DNA of 11,268 bases from Alphaproteobacteria bacterium (GCA_013152625.1 JAADFY010000214.1:1-11268), one strand, 5' to 3'; numbered from the stretch's first letter, positions 1 through 8,224 are shown. The notes: generated by a model not told the origin, from the letters alone. Made by a program: numbers and translations.

Positions 1-1295
1 CCGATATTGATTTTAACGATGGCCTCGGAAACGCTGACCAGTTCGCCCCGGGCGTTGTGACGCCGTTCCACCGAAGTACGAAACCCCTCGACGGTGAAAA
101 ACTCCGGCAAAGTGCCCAGCACCCGCCGGGCCAGAATAGCAAACGACGCATCGGCATTGTCATAGGAATAACCTGCCCCCTCCCGGTCCTTGACCTGCCC
201 CAGCAGAGCATCCAGCCGCGGGTCGTTTTTTTCGACCCGGATGCCCATGCGGTCCAGAACCTTGACCAGGTTCGATTTTCCCGCCTGCTGCGAAACCATC
301 ATCGCCCGGGAATTGCCCACGATCGCCGGGTCGATATGCTCGTAGGTCGAAGGGTCCTTTAATATGGCCGAAGCGTGAATGCCGGCCTTGGTGGCAAAGG
401 CCGATTGCCCCACATAAGGAGCGTGCCGGTCTGGCGCCCGGTTGAGCATTTCATCAAACGCCCGGGAGGCTTTGGTCAACCCGGCAAGCTGTTCGGCGCT
501 CACCCCGATTTCAAATTGTTCCCGGTACGGCGATTTGAGCACCAGCGTCGGGATCAGCGCGATCAGGTCGGCATTGCCGCACCGCTCACCAATGCCGTTC
601 AAGGTGCCCTGTATCTGGCGCGCGCCGGCCTGAATAGCAGCAAGAGAATTGGCCACCGCCTGCCCGGTATCATTGTGGGCGTGAATGCCCAAGTGATCCC
701 CCGGCACTTCTGCGGTCACCGCTTTAACGATCTCTGCCACCTCATGGGGCAGGGTACCGCCATTGGTGTCACACAACACCACCCAGCGCGCCCCGGCTGT
801 CCGGGCGGCCTGCGCACAGGCAAGGGCGAATTTGGGGTTGGCCTTGTAGCCGTCGAAAAAATGCTCGCAATCGAGCAGCACTTCCTTGCCGGCGTCCACC
901 GCAGCTTTGACGGTCTGACTGATGGATAGCAGGTTTTCCTCAAGTGAAATGCCAAGGGCGAGTTTGACCTGATGATCCCAGGTCTTGGCGACAAAACAGG
1001 TGGCCTCGGCGGCAGAATTGATGACCCCCTGCACGCCGGGATCATTAGCCACCGAACGGCCGGCACGCTTGGTCATGCCAAAGGCGGTAAATATGGCTGA
1101 TTTCGTTCGGTTCTGTTCGAAAAAAGCGCTGTCCACCGGGTTGGCGCCGGGAAAGCCGCCCTCCACATAATCGATCCCGAGCTTGTCGATCAAACCCGCA
1201 ACGGCGATCTTGTCCTCAAGGGTGAATTCGATGCCCGTAGTCTGGGCCCCGTCCCGCAAAGTCGTGTCGAACAGATAAAGCCGTTCCCGGGTCAT
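1..1295 (-). CDS. cimA: Citramalate synthase, C-terminus cut by window edge
   Basis: The family condenses pyruvate with acetyl-CoA to (R)-citramalate, the entry to the threonine-independent isoleucine route in the cytoplasm. About 431 residues are visible and the gene continues past base 1. The N-terminus carries the HMGL-like TIM-barrel signature FDTTLRDGAQTT (residues 9-20; R14 and D15 are the expected catalytic and metal residues). The metal-binding HAHND sits at 205-209 and NGIGERCGNADL at 233-244. From about residue 395 (FFTVEGFRTSVE) a LeuA-type allosteric dimer domain begins and is truncated. The DRE-type sequence and the spacing to the C-terminal domain fit citramalate synthase better than 2-isopropylmalate or homocitrate synthase, though an isopropylmalate synthase homologue cannot be fully excluded. 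The start is supported by a GGAGG about 8 bases upstream. The ATG shares four bases (ATGA) with the stop of the preceding VOC gene. Feedback inhibition by isoleucine is known for the family and not visible here. Confidence 0.9.
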   Translation of the reverse strand, partial: MTRERLYLFDTTLRDGAQTTGIEFTLEDKIAVAGLIDKLGIDYVEGGFPGANPVDSAFFEQNRTKSAIFTAFGMTKRAGRSVANDPGVQGVINSAAEATCFVAKTWDHQVKLALGISLEENLLSISQTVKAAVDAGKEVLLDCEHFFDGYKANPKFALACAQAARTAGARWVVLCDTNGGTLPHEVAEIVKAVTAEVPGDHLGIHAHNDTGQAVANSLAAIQAGARQIQGTLNGIGERCGNADLIALIPTLVLKSPYREQFEIGVSAEQLAGLTKASRAFDEMLNRAPDRHAPYVGQSAFATKAGIHASAILKDPSTYEHIDPAIVGNSRAMMVSQQAGKSNLVKVLDRMGIRVEKNDPRLDALLGQVKDREGAGYSYDNADASFAILARRVLGTLPEFFTVEGFRTSVERRHNARGELVSVSEAIVKINI

Positions 1296-1711
1296 GGGTT
1301 TGCTCCCTCCGGTTCCAGACATAGCGCTTCGATATTGTGCCCTTCGGGATCGAGAACAAACGCCGCGTAATAGGATGGGTGATAGTTCTCGCGTATCCCC
1401 GGCGGCCCGTTATCGGTGCCTCCGTTTGCCAGCGCGACTTTGTAAAATTCGCGCACCTCTGCCCGCGTCCTCGCGCGAAAACAGATATGGGCCTGCGGCG
1501 TCTGTTGCCCGCTTTCCGCCAGCCACAACTGCCCCTTGCGGCCGATACCAAAGCCGGCGAACGCCACACTGCCCGATTGTTCAGCGCTGAATTCGCCCAC
1601 CAATTCAAGCCCGACGGGGATCAAAAGCGCAGTATAGAACTCCTTTGCCACACCCAGGTCGGCAACGCTGAGCGAGACATGATCCAGCGCCAGGCGCAAT
1701 TCATCGCTCAT
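1292..1711 (-). CDS. VOC-family (glyoxalase/bleomycin-resistance fold) protein
   Basis: A 139-residue single-domain vicinal-oxygen-chelate protein, presumably cytoplasmic and dimeric, since there is no signal peptide. Two beta-alpha-beta-beta-beta modules can be followed: LDHVSLSVADLGVAKEFY (9-26) and AHICFRARTRAEVREFY (74-90). The C-terminal strand is FVLDPEGHNIEAL (118-130). H11, H75 and E128 lie where family members bind a divalent metal, so an enzyme is plausible. The substrate is unknown, and fosfomycin-, lactoylglutathione- or dioxygenase-type activity cannot be told apart. I chose the ATG at 1711 because it overlaps the cysS stop as ATGA and has a GGGA-type ribosome site. An in-frame ATG at 1726 would add five residues but lacks a good ribosome site. 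The stop overlaps the cimA start in the same way, so the gene is locked between cysS and cimA. Confidence 0.85.
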   Translation of the reverse strand: MSDELRLALDHVSLSVADLGVAKEFYTALLIPVGLELVGEFSAEQSGSVAFAGFGIGRKGQLWLAESGQQTPQAHICFRARTRAEVREFYKVALANGGTDNGPPGIRENYHPSYYAAFVLDPEGHNIEALCLEPEGANP

Positions 1712-3114
1712 CGCCTGATTTCCCATTTCGTCACACGTTCGCCGGTTGTCGGGTCTTTGGAATCCATGAGTTGAATGCCCTCAGCGGCCAGTTCATTGCG
1801 GATTTCGTCGGCCCTGGCAAAATCCTTGTCAGCCAGGGCTTTGAGGCGGGTGGTTATCCGGGTTTCAGTATTTCCGCCATCGTCTCCCCCGCCCTGAAAC
1901 CATGCGCTCGCCGTTCCGGTCAAAATTCCGAGCAGGTTGGCCGCCCCTTTCAGAGCGCCGCCCCCTTCATCTGCCATCAAATGAAGCTGGTTGATCGCAT
2001 CGCATGTGTTGAGATCCTTACACAGCGCATCAACAACACCATTGTTCATTTCCCCGATCTCCGCCGGTGCTCCATCGCCGACCAGTCGATACCATTGGTT
2101 CAGGGTTTTTTCGGCGTTCCCAAGTTTTTCTATCGAAAAATCAATCGGTTGCCGGTATTGGGTCATCAGCATCGCCAGCCGCAAAACCTCGCCGGGCCAT
2201 CTCCGACCACCAAACTTTTGTGTCTCCAGCAGGTCGCGGATGGTGATGAAATTGCCCTCCGACTTGGACATCTTGCGCCCCTCCACCTGCAAATAACCGT
2301 TGTGCAGCCAGTAGTTGGCCATGGTTTCTGTGCCATGGGCGCAGCGCGACTGGGCGATCTCGTTTTCATGGTGGGGAAAAATCAGATCAAGGCCGCCCCC
2401 GTGAATATCAAAGGTTTTGCCCAGATGATGTTCACTCATGACCGAACATTCCAGATGCCAGCCCGGCCGTCCCCGGCCCCAGGGGCTGTCCCAGCCCGGT
2501 TCTTCATCGCTGGATCGTTTCCACAGGACAAAATCCCCAGGATTGCGCTTGTGGGCCTCCACCGCCACCCGGGCCCCGGCCCGCTGCTCGTCAAGCTTGC
2601 GCCCCGCCAGCCGCCCGTAATCGGCCATGGACGAAATGTCGAACAACACTTCCCCCCCCGCTTCATAGGCATGGCTTTTGGCCAAAAGTTCCCCCACCAG
2701 CACCACCATACCCTCGATATGTTCGGTGGCCCGGGGCTGAAAATCGGGCTCGAGGCACCCCAGCGCTTTGACATCGCGCTGATACTGGTCATTGGTGGTC
2801 TCGGTTACTTCCCGGATGGCCTCGTTCAGGGGCTTGTTTGGAAAATCCCGCCGGGCCCGCTCGATGATCTTGTCGTCCACATCGGTGATATTGCGCACAT
2901 AAGTGACGTGATCGGGCCCGTACAGGTGCCGCAAAAACCGATAAAGCACATCGAACACGATGGCCGGTCGGGCATTGCCGATATGGGCAAAATCATAGAC
3001 CGTCGGCCCGCACACATACAGGCGCACATTGGTGGCATCGATGGGCACGAATTCGCGTCTGTGCCGTGTCATCGTGTCGTAAAGTCTAAGTTTCGGTTTT
3101 ATGTTCAAGGTCAT
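1708..3114 (-). CDS. cysS: Cysteinyl-tRNA synthetase
   Basis: This class I aminoacyl-tRNA synthetase attaches cysteine to tRNA-Cys in the cytoplasm. At 468 residues it is full length. The Rossmann domain carries the HIGH-type motif HIGN at 44-47 within CGPTVYDFAHIGNARP and the second signature KMSKS at 281-285. The active-site zinc ligands of the family are all present: C35, C223 (in HLECSVMSEHHLG), H248 and E252 (in PHHENE). The helical DALR and C-terminal anticodon regions follow, and the tail carries the frequent ...LMDSKDPTTGERVTKWEI pattern. The start at 3114 gives the usual MTL...LRLYDT N-terminus; its ribosome site is weak (GGAA). It is the first gene of a three-gene minus-strand operon with the VOC gene and cimA. 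It has 249 bp of upstream space for a promoter, and I could not identify a convincing one. Nothing in the sequence looks defective. Confidence 0.98.
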   Translation of the reverse strand: MTLNIKPKLRLYDTMTRHRREFVPIDATNVRLYVCGPTVYDFAHIGNARPAIVFDVLYRFLRHLYGPDHVTYVRNITDVDDKIIERARRDFPNKPLNEAIREVTETTNDQYQRDVKALGCLEPDFQPRATEHIEGMVVLVGELLAKSHAYEAGGEVLFDISSMADYGRLAGRKLDEQRAGARVAVEAHKRNPGDFVLWKRSSDEEPGWDSPWGRGRPGWHLECSVMSEHHLGKTFDIHGGGLDLIFPHHENEIAQSRCAHGTETMANYWLHNGYLQVEGRKMSKSEGNFITIRDLLETQKFGGRRWPGEVLRLAMLMTQYRQPIDFSIEKLGNAEKTLNQWYRLVGDGAPAEIGEMNNGVVDALCKDLNTCDAINQLHLMADEGGGALKGAANLLGILTGTASAWFQGGGDDGGNTETRITTRLKALADKDFARADEIRNELAAEGIQLMDSKDPTTGERVTKWEIRR

Positions 3115-3302
3115 CTGTCATTCCAGCGGCGCAATGGTTTACCCCGGCGGGGGGCGCGGCTGGTCAGGATATCATTGAAAAATTGACAAAAAACCGAAAC
3201 CGCCGCCCGAAAAGGTCAGCGAATAATTATGCCACCAGCAATACAGTTTGGCGAAGCGGTTCTCATGGGGCCTAACCTGGCCCGGCGAGCGCAATATTGC
3301 AA

Positions 3303-3331
3303 GCCCCGGGACAACATGGACACCCCGGGGC
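3303..3331 (-). terminator. Possible weak hairpin downstream of the cytochrome c' gene
   Basis: An inverted repeat with 7-bp arms (GCCCCGG at 3303-3309, CCGGGGC at 3325-3331) and a 15-base loop begins about 32 bases after the cytochrome c' stop. It is GC-rich and well placed to end that transcript or protect its 3' end. On the minus strand it is followed only by TTGCAATATT and not by a T-run, so a standard intrinsic terminator is doubtful. Confidence 0.3.
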
Positions 3332-3363
3332 GGCACACGCCAATGGACGAACTGTGTTTGCTC

Positions 3364-3849
3364 TTAACGCCGGAATGCCTGATGGCAGGCCGCACACGAT
3401 GCGCCCGCTTGTTGCACGGCGGCCAGATAGGCCGGCATGTCGCCTTGTGTGGCCGCCGCCTTCATTCCGGTGCCCGCCGCATCCAGATCGTCCAGATAAC
3501 CGATGAACTCATCCCAATTGTCCCAGATGGCAGGAGATGCAGACGCGCTTGCGCCGCGCGTGGACACGGGAAACAGCACTTTGAGGAACCGGGCATTGTA
3601 CATCAGATCATCCCCCGCCTTGACCGCGTCCTCGCCGGTCTGTTGTGCCGCGGTGCTCAATGCGCGCACATTCAGGCCCATGACCTGCTGGCGCAGCGTG
3701 ACCAGTTCTTCGACAGACATGACAGAAACATCGGGCAACTCGTTTCTGGCGTCCCCCGAAGCCACCGCCGGCCCGGCTTCAAAACTTGAAAACGCGGCAA
3801 GCGCCAATACCAGGCCCAGGCCTGCAACCCAACCAGCTCTACCCATCAT
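3364..3849 (-). CDS. Cytochrome c' (class II c-type cytochrome), periplasmic
   Basis: This is a periplasmic four-helix-bundle haem protein of the cytochrome c' family (161 residues, normal for the precursor). A signal peptide spans roughly residues 1-31, with the hydrophobic stretch VAGLGLVLALAAF and an A-V-A-S cleavage region. The haem-attachment motif CAACH lies near the C-terminus (C152, C155, H156) followed by QAFRR, the class II arrangement. The internal FLKVLFP...ASPAIWDNWDEF segment (helices 2-3) is typical of cytochrome c'. Family members bind NO or CO or resist nitrosative stress; which applies here cannot be read. I chose ATG 3849 because AGGGG lies about 7 bases upstream; ATG 3846 is equally possible. 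A longer reading starting at 3885 only adds a poor, non-signal N-terminus. The gene stands alone, not co-oriented closely with other redox genes. Confidence 0.9.
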   Translation of the reverse strand: MMGRAGWVAGLGLVLALAAFSSFEAGPAVASGDARNELPDVSVMSVEELVTLRQQVMGLNVRALSTAAQQTGEDAVKAGDDLMYNARFLKVLFPVSTRGASASASPAIWDNWDEFIGYLDDLDAAGTGMKAAATQGDMPAYLAAVQQAGASCAACHQAFRR

Positions 3850-4177
3850 ATTTCCCCTTTTACAAATTGCCATTGCCACGAACACTGCTTTTTGCCGGCC
3901 ACCCCGCTAAGCCGAACAGGCCGAATGCAAGCCATTTTCAAATGGCCACCAGAATTTGACCATATTACGCAGCCCTCCTCGGAACGCGCTCAAAACCGGG
4001 CAGCAATCTGTCACGTTCCCGTGAAGAGCGGGCAGGCACCAGCATTTCCCACATCCGCGACAATTTGATTTGCCCTCAAAAGTGATGGTTATGTTAAACC
4101 TGAGTGGGCTAAGGTTGGTATAAATGCCATCTTTCGGGCCCATTGAGATCATATTTGCCCCCATGCCAGCACAAAGA
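3850..4177. other. Divergent intergenic region between cytochrome c' and DUF2865 genes
   Basis: This 328-bp gap must hold the promoters of both the minus-strand cytochrome c' gene and the plus-strand DUF2865 gene. I see no credible coding frame or RNA gene. A 16-bp dyad is present at 3931-3946. A loose promoter-like pair for the plus-strand gene (TTGATT at 4065-4070, TATGTT at 4090-4095) has a 19-base spacer and is not reliable. Confidence 0.5.
3931..3946. promoter_or_regulatory. Palindromic site GCCATTT-TC-AAATGGC, candidate operator
   Basis: Perfect 7-bp inverted arms (3931-3937 and 3940-3946) are separated by two bases. The site lies about 82 bp upstream of the cytochrome c' start and about 230 bp upstream of the DUF2865 start. 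It does not match the FNR/Anr or NnrR consensus (TTGAT-N4-ATCAA type). Operator function is inferred only from symmetry and position. Confidence 0.3.
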
Positions 4178-5281
4178 ATGCGGGATATGACCCGGCTGTT
4201 CGCCATTTTCATCGTTGCCAGTATGGCCGTGTGGACTGTTGGCGATGCCGTGGCCCAGTCCAACATCTGCTCGCGGCTGGACCGCCAGCTTCGATCCCTT
4301 GATTCGAACCGGGATTACCGCAATTACCAGCAGAACGTTGCCCGTGCCCGGGCCGGTTCCGAAGAACTCAAGGCAATGGAAAGCGAGTTTGTCCGTCGCG
4401 GCTACCAGCGCCAGCTCAACAGCGGCCAGCGGCTGAACCGGCAGGGCCGAGCGCTGGCACGGACCATCCAGCGGGCGCGGTCCGATGTTGCCAGACTGGT
4501 CACCCGGGCCAATCGCGGGGCCGGTGTCGCGCGTACACGCGAAGATATATTGCAGGAAATCGCCCGGTTTGGCTGCCGCACAGGCTCCAGCGTCACCCAG
4601 CGAACCGAACGCCCCCGCGGGGGTCTGCTGGAACAGCTTTTTGACCGGCTTGGTCTGCGCGGGCGCGACAACATCATCGAAAATGACCTGGACGGTTTTT
4701 TCGGCACCTCCACCCTGCGTACGGTTTGTGTGCGCCGCACGGACGGATATTACTGGCCGGTAAGTTTTTCCACGCTATCGGAATATCTCGGCCAGGACGC
4801 CCAGTTGTGCCAAAGCCAGTGCCCCGCCGCCGATGTGGATCTGTATTATTATCGAAACCCGGGCGAAGGACCCGAGGATATGGTCAATCTGTCCGGTCAG
4901 CGCTATGCCGATACCGCCACCGCGTTCAACTACCGCACGGAATTCACCGCCGAATTTTCCTGCCGGCGCAAGCCGGATCTGGGTACCATCGAGTTTGCTT
5001 CCGCGGTGGATGGGCCCGGGGCGGCAACGGTAACGTTCAACAACATCACCTTTCCCCTGCCCCGCCGCGACCCGCGCCGGACCAGTGTCAGCGTTCAAAT
5101 GGTCCAGGCTCTGGTCATTCCCCTGCCCAGGCTGCGGCCAAACCGGGAAGGCGAGCCGGAAGTGCCGGTGGTTCCGGTCGTGTTGTCGGCGGATTTGCGG
5201 CTGGGGGAGTTTGGCGACAAGGTGGTCAGGATAGTCGGTCCAGAGACCCCTTACGTCCCACAAGGGGGAGAAGGGTCTTAA
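4178..5281 (+). CDS. DUF2865 domain protein, exported
   Basis: This is a protein of unknown function from a family found mainly in Hyphomicrobiales. The chosen start (ATG 4178) gives 367 residues beginning MRDMTRLFAIFIVASMAVW and leading to a signal-peptide-like end VGDAVAQS, so the mature protein is probably periplasmic. Residues about 30-140 are rich in Arg and Gln and look helical, possibly coiled coil. The DUF2865 core follows: TVCVRRTDGYYWPVSF (182-197), CQSQCPAA (C211, C215), then YYRNPGEGPEDMV and a TAFNYRTEF segment. A Pro/Arg-rich tail ends near KVVRIVGPETPYVPQ. Several conserved cysteines suggest disulfides. Alternative in-frame ATGs at 4124, 4163 and 4187 exist. The longest one buries the signal peptide, and 4187 (MTRLF) is nearly as good as 4178. 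The last 56 bases overlap the convergent gltX gene. Confidence 0.85.
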   Translation: MRDMTRLFAIFIVASMAVWTVGDAVAQSNICSRLDRQLRSLDSNRDYRNYQQNVARARAGSEELKAMESEFVRRGYQRQLNSGQRLNRQGRALARTIQRARSDVARLVTRANRGAGVARTREDILQEIARFGCRTGSSVTQRTERPRGGLLEQLFDRLGLRGRDNIIENDLDGFFGTSTLRTVCVRRTDGYYWPVSFSTLSEYLGQDAQLCQSQCPAADVDLYYYRNPGEGPEDMVNLSGQRYADTATAFNYRTEFTAEFSCRRKPDLGTIEFASAVDGPGAATVTFNNITFPLPRRDPRRTSVSVQMVQALVIPLPRLRPNREGEPEVPVVPVVLSADLRLGEFGDKVVRIVGPETPYVPQGGEGS

Positions 5282-6557
5282 GTTCAGGCCCGTCCGCCCG
5301 GCCCGTTAACGCCAGCCTTAAGGGCATGAACAACCCCCGGCCCTTGCGTCCGGTCAGGGTCTTTAGCTTTGAGGTCCAGTTGGCCCAGGTGTCCTCGTCC
5401 CAGGGCTCCGGCGGCAACGCGTTTCGGGCGATAGTGATGAATTCCCGGTCCTCGTCGCCAATGACCGGGCTGACCGGGCCGTTGACCAGCGCAGCCCATT
5501 GGGCAATGTCGTTCAGCCGGGAAATGTTCTCATGCATCGCCGCCCAGATCTGCGCTCCATTGGCAATGCCCATGGCCGCCAGACGGTCTTTGACCTGTTC
5601 ATAGGAATACTGGCGAACCATTTTTGCGTTCAGCGCATCCAGATCGGAAAGAGAAAACCTCGCCGGCGCCCGGGACAGCCTGGACAATTCAAACAGATTT
5701 GAAAGCTCGCCAAGGGAGTGCACCGGTTCGGGGGGCACCGATGAGCCGGTCAGGGTGGCGACCGCCGCCACCGCCAGTGGCTCATAACCCGATATATTCA
5801 AAGTGTTCAGCGATAAGGACCCGGCCCGTTTGGACAATGCCTTGCCGCTTTCATCCACCAGCAGGTTGTGGTGAGCAAATTGGGGCGCTGAAGCACCCAG
5901 CGCCTCGATCAGCTCGATCTGGGCGCCGGTGTTGGTCACGTGATCTTCACCGCGAATGACATGGGTGACCCCCATTTCAATGTCATCGACCACCGAAGGA
6001 AGCGTGTACAGATACGAGCCATCCTCACGGATCAGAACCGGGTCGGACTGGGTTGCGGTATTGACCGTCTGGGGCCCGCGCACCAGATCAACAAATTCTA
6101 TCGACCGGCCCGCAAGGGCGAACCGCCAGTGGGGTTTTCGGCCTTGTTTTTCGAGTGTTTCACGCTCGGTAGCGCTCAGGTTCAGGCCAGCCCGGTCATA
6201 AATCGGGGGCCGCCCCAGTGCCCGCGCCCGGCTGCGCTTTCTGGTCAGTTCATCGGCGGTTTCATAACACGCGTACAGCCGACCGGTGGCAATCAGCTTG
6301 TCCCGGGCAGCGGCGTAGCGCCCTGTTCTTCTGCTTTGATATTCCACCCGATGGGGCGCAATGCCCAGCCACGCCAGATCACGGGCGATATTTTTTGCAA
6401 ATTGCGGGGTGGAGCGCGCCGTATCGGTATCATCAAAACGCAGGATGAACTGACCGCCGGTTTTAAGGGCGAACAGGGCATTGATCAGCGCGGTGCGGGC
6501 ATTACCGATATGAATGTCGCCGGTTGGCGAGGGGGCAAAACGGACAATGGTGCTCAT
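5226..6557 (-). CDS. gltX: Glutamyl-tRNA synthetase (short alphaproteobacterial type)
   Basis: This class I synthetase charges tRNA-Glu in the cytoplasm. In alphaproteobacteria one GluRS may also misacylate tRNA-Gln for GatCAB. The 443-residue length is on the short side for the family. The N-terminus is RFAPSPTGDIHIGNARTAL, with the HIGH-type motif HIGN at 16-19 and FDDTD shortly after. The KMSKS counterpart is KALSKRAG (K239 to G246; lysine K243). TLPSVVDDIEMGVTHVIRGEDHV is the expected connective motif. The C-terminal anticodon-binding helices end with LLPLVGRKGSLDRLS. Many Hyphomicrobiales carry two gltX genes and this looks like the shorter one; its exact tRNA specificity is not readable. 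The start ATG overlaps the nadE stop (ATGA) with AGGG about 9 bases upstream, so translation is likely coupled to nadE. The 3' end runs 56 bp into the opposite-strand DUF2865 gene. Confidence 0.96.
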   Translation of the reverse strand: MSTIVRFAPSPTGDIHIGNARTALINALFALKTGGQFILRFDDTDTARSTPQFAKNIARDLAWLGIAPHRVEYQSRRTGRYAAARDKLIATGRLYACYETADELTRKRSRARALGRPPIYDRAGLNLSATERETLEKQGRKPHWRFALAGRSIEFVDLVRGPQTVNTATQSDPVLIREDGSYLYTLPSVVDDIEMGVTHVIRGEDHVTNTGAQIELIEALGASAPQFAHHNLLVDESGKALSKRAGSLSLNTLNISGYEPLAVAAVATLTGSSVPPEPVHSLGELSNLFELSRLSRAPARFSLSDLDALNAKMVRQYSYEQVKDRLAAMGIANGAQIWAAMHENISRLNDIAQWAALVNGPVSPVIGDEDREFITIARNALPPEPWDEDTWANWTSKLKTLTGRKGRGLFMPLRLALTGRADGPELKTLLPLVGRKGSLDRLS

Positions 6558-8224
6558 GTGTCGGTACCCTGGTCGCGATAGCCCGAAGTCATGGGGTATT
6601 TCCGCCCGATACCGAACGCTTTTTCGGTCAGTTTGGGGCCCGGCGCGGCCTGGCGACGTTTGTATTCAGACTGGTAAACCAGCCGATCCATACGCTCCAC
6701 CACAGCGCGATCAAACCCCCGGTCAACCAACTGGGCGATTGAGGCTTCCTCTTCAATGAGGCCTTCAAGGATCGGATCGAGCACCTCATAGGGGGGCAGC
6801 GTATCCTGATCGGTCTGATTTTCGCGCAGTTCGGCGGTGGGGGCTTTGGTCAGGATTTTGGGCGGAATAACCTCCCCCGCCGGGCCAAGGCAATCGGCGG
6901 GCAGATGGGAATTTCGCCATTCGGCAAGGTAATAGACCCCGGTCTTGAACATATCCTTGATCGGGTTGAACCCGCCGTTCATGTCGCCGTAAATGGTGGC
7001 ATACCCTACCGCCATTTCCGATTTGTTGCCGGTGGTCAACAACATGGATCCCAGTTTGTTCGAAATCGCCATGAGCACGGTGCCGCGCATCCGGGACTGT
7101 ATATTCTCCTCGGTAATATCGGGTTCCAGCCCGGCAAACAACGGCGCCAGAATGTCATTGATCGGATCCACCGCATCGCCGATTCCAATCGTGTCATAGC
7201 GCAGCCCTAAACGTTCGGCGCAGTCACTGGCATCGATCAGGCTCTGGCTGGAAGTATACCGATAGGGGAGCATGACCCCATGGACGTTTTCCGGTCCCAG
7301 CGCATCCACCGCCAGCGCCGCCACAACCGCCGAATCGATGCCGCCGGACAGGCCCAGCACCACTTTTTCAAACCCGTTCTTGCGCACATAATCCCGGGTG
7401 CCCAAAACTGCGGCCCGCCACTGGGCCTCGTGGCCGGACAGGGATTTTGCAATCCTGCCCCCGGTGCACTGCAACGTTCCATTTGTCTCGTGCCAGTCGG
7501 TTACCACAAAATCCGGCTCGAATGATTTTGCTTCGAACAGTTTTGTTCCCGCCCCGTCCACACCGAACGAGGCGCCATCGAACACCAGTTCGTCCTGGGC
7601 CCCCACCTGATTAAGATAAATGACCGGCAATCCGCTCTCTTTGACCCGGGCCCGGACCAATCCGTACCGGCGCGAAAGAATACGCCGCCGGTAGGGCGAA
7701 CCGTTGGGGCAAACGATAATTTTTGCCCCCGCTTCGGCCAGACTGGCCACCACTTCGGGGTGCCAGATATCCTCGCAGATCGGCACACCTACCAGAACAC
7801 CGTTTACCTCCAGAGGTGCGGGAAGCGGACCCTCGGTGAAATAGCGCTTTTCGTAAAAAACATCCTCATCCGGCAGCCTGTGTTTGGCCCGCCAGTCAAC
7901 AATCTCGCCGTTCCGGGCCAGCAACACACTGTTGTACAGGTGCCCGCCAGCCAACCACGGGGTGGGGATCAGAACCGCGACACCGGTATTTTTTGTCGCC
8001 CCGGCCAGTGTTCTCGCCAAGGCAATGGCGTCCGCGACAAATTGCGGTTTGAGCAGCAAATCCTCGGGGAAATACCCGGTCAGCGCCAGTTCGGGCAATG
8101 CGAGAAGATCGGCCCCGGCCTCCTGCGCCGCCCCCAGCGCTTCTTTCGCAAGCTCGAGATTGGCCGAAAGCGCCCCCACAGTGGGGTTGATCTGCGCGAT
8201 GGCGATGCGGAGACGGTCGGTCAC
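6554..8224 (-). CDS. nadE: Glutamine-dependent NAD+ synthetase
   Basis: This enzyme makes NAD+ from nicotinic acid adenine dinucleotide using ATP and ammonia released from glutamine, the last step of NAD synthesis. It has 556 residues and is complete. The N-terminal nitrilase-type glutaminase domain has the full catalytic triad: E45 (LPELALTGY), K114 (WRAKHRLPDE) and C150 (GVPICEDIW). The C-terminal synthetase domain has the ATP-pyrophosphatase P-loop SGGIDS at 293-298, followed by the conserved TGNKSEMAVGYATIYGDMNGGFNPIKD region. The C-terminus ends with the family-like YKRRQAAPGPKLTEKAFG...YPMTSGYRD. The start is GTG (8224-8222), giving the usual TDRLRIAIAQINPTVG N-terminus. No ATG lies close by and the ribosome site is weak. 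It is first in a two-gene unit with gltX; its promoter must lie in 8225-8330, after the terminator of the upstream gene. Confidence 0.97.
   Translation of the reverse strand: MTDRLRIAIAQINPTVGALSANLELAKEALGAAQEAGADLLALPELALTGYFPEDLLLKPQFVADAIALARTLAGATKNTGVAVLIPTPWLAGGHLYNSVLLARNGEIVDWRAKHRLPDEDVFYEKRYFTEGPLPAPLEVNGVLVGVPICEDIWHPEVVASLAEAGAKIIVCPNGSPYRRRILSRRYGLVRARVKESGLPVIYLNQVGAQDELVFDGASFGVDGAGTKLFEAKSFEPDFVVTDWHETNGTLQCTGGRIAKSLSGHEAQWRAAVLGTRDYVRKNGFEKVVLGLSGGIDSAVVAALAVDALGPENVHGVMLPYRYTSSQSLIDASDCAERLGLRYDTIGIGDAVDPINDILAPLFAGLEPDITEENIQSRMRGTVLMAISNKLGSMLLTTGNKSEMAVGYATIYGDMNGGFNPIKDMFKTGVYYLAEWRNSHLPADCLGPAGEVIPPKILTKAPTAELRENQTDQDTLPPYEVLDPILEGLIEEEASIAQLVDRGFDRAVVERMDRLVYQSEYKRRQAAPGPKLTEKAFGIGRKYPMTSGYRDQGTDT

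Noticed and set aside
1771..3186. 471-codon plus-strand open frame opposite cysS
   Set aside because: cysS carries all catalytic and zinc motifs. The plus frame is His/Pro/Gly-rich, without domain features, and is an antisense shadow.
3183..3188. Perfect TTGACA on the plus strand
   Set aside because: No suitable -10 box and no plus-strand gene lie within 900 bp downstream; probably chance in an AT-rich patch.
3291..3300. 10-bp palindrome GCAATATTGC
   Set aside because: The symmetry does not extend further. It is short, lies away from any start codon, and is expected by chance.
3907..4266. 119-codon minus-strand frame with several cysteines between the cytochrome and DUF2865 genes
   Set aside because: It overlaps the DUF2865 signal-peptide region, has no ribosome site or recognisable zinc-finger spacing, and fills a region needed for promoters.
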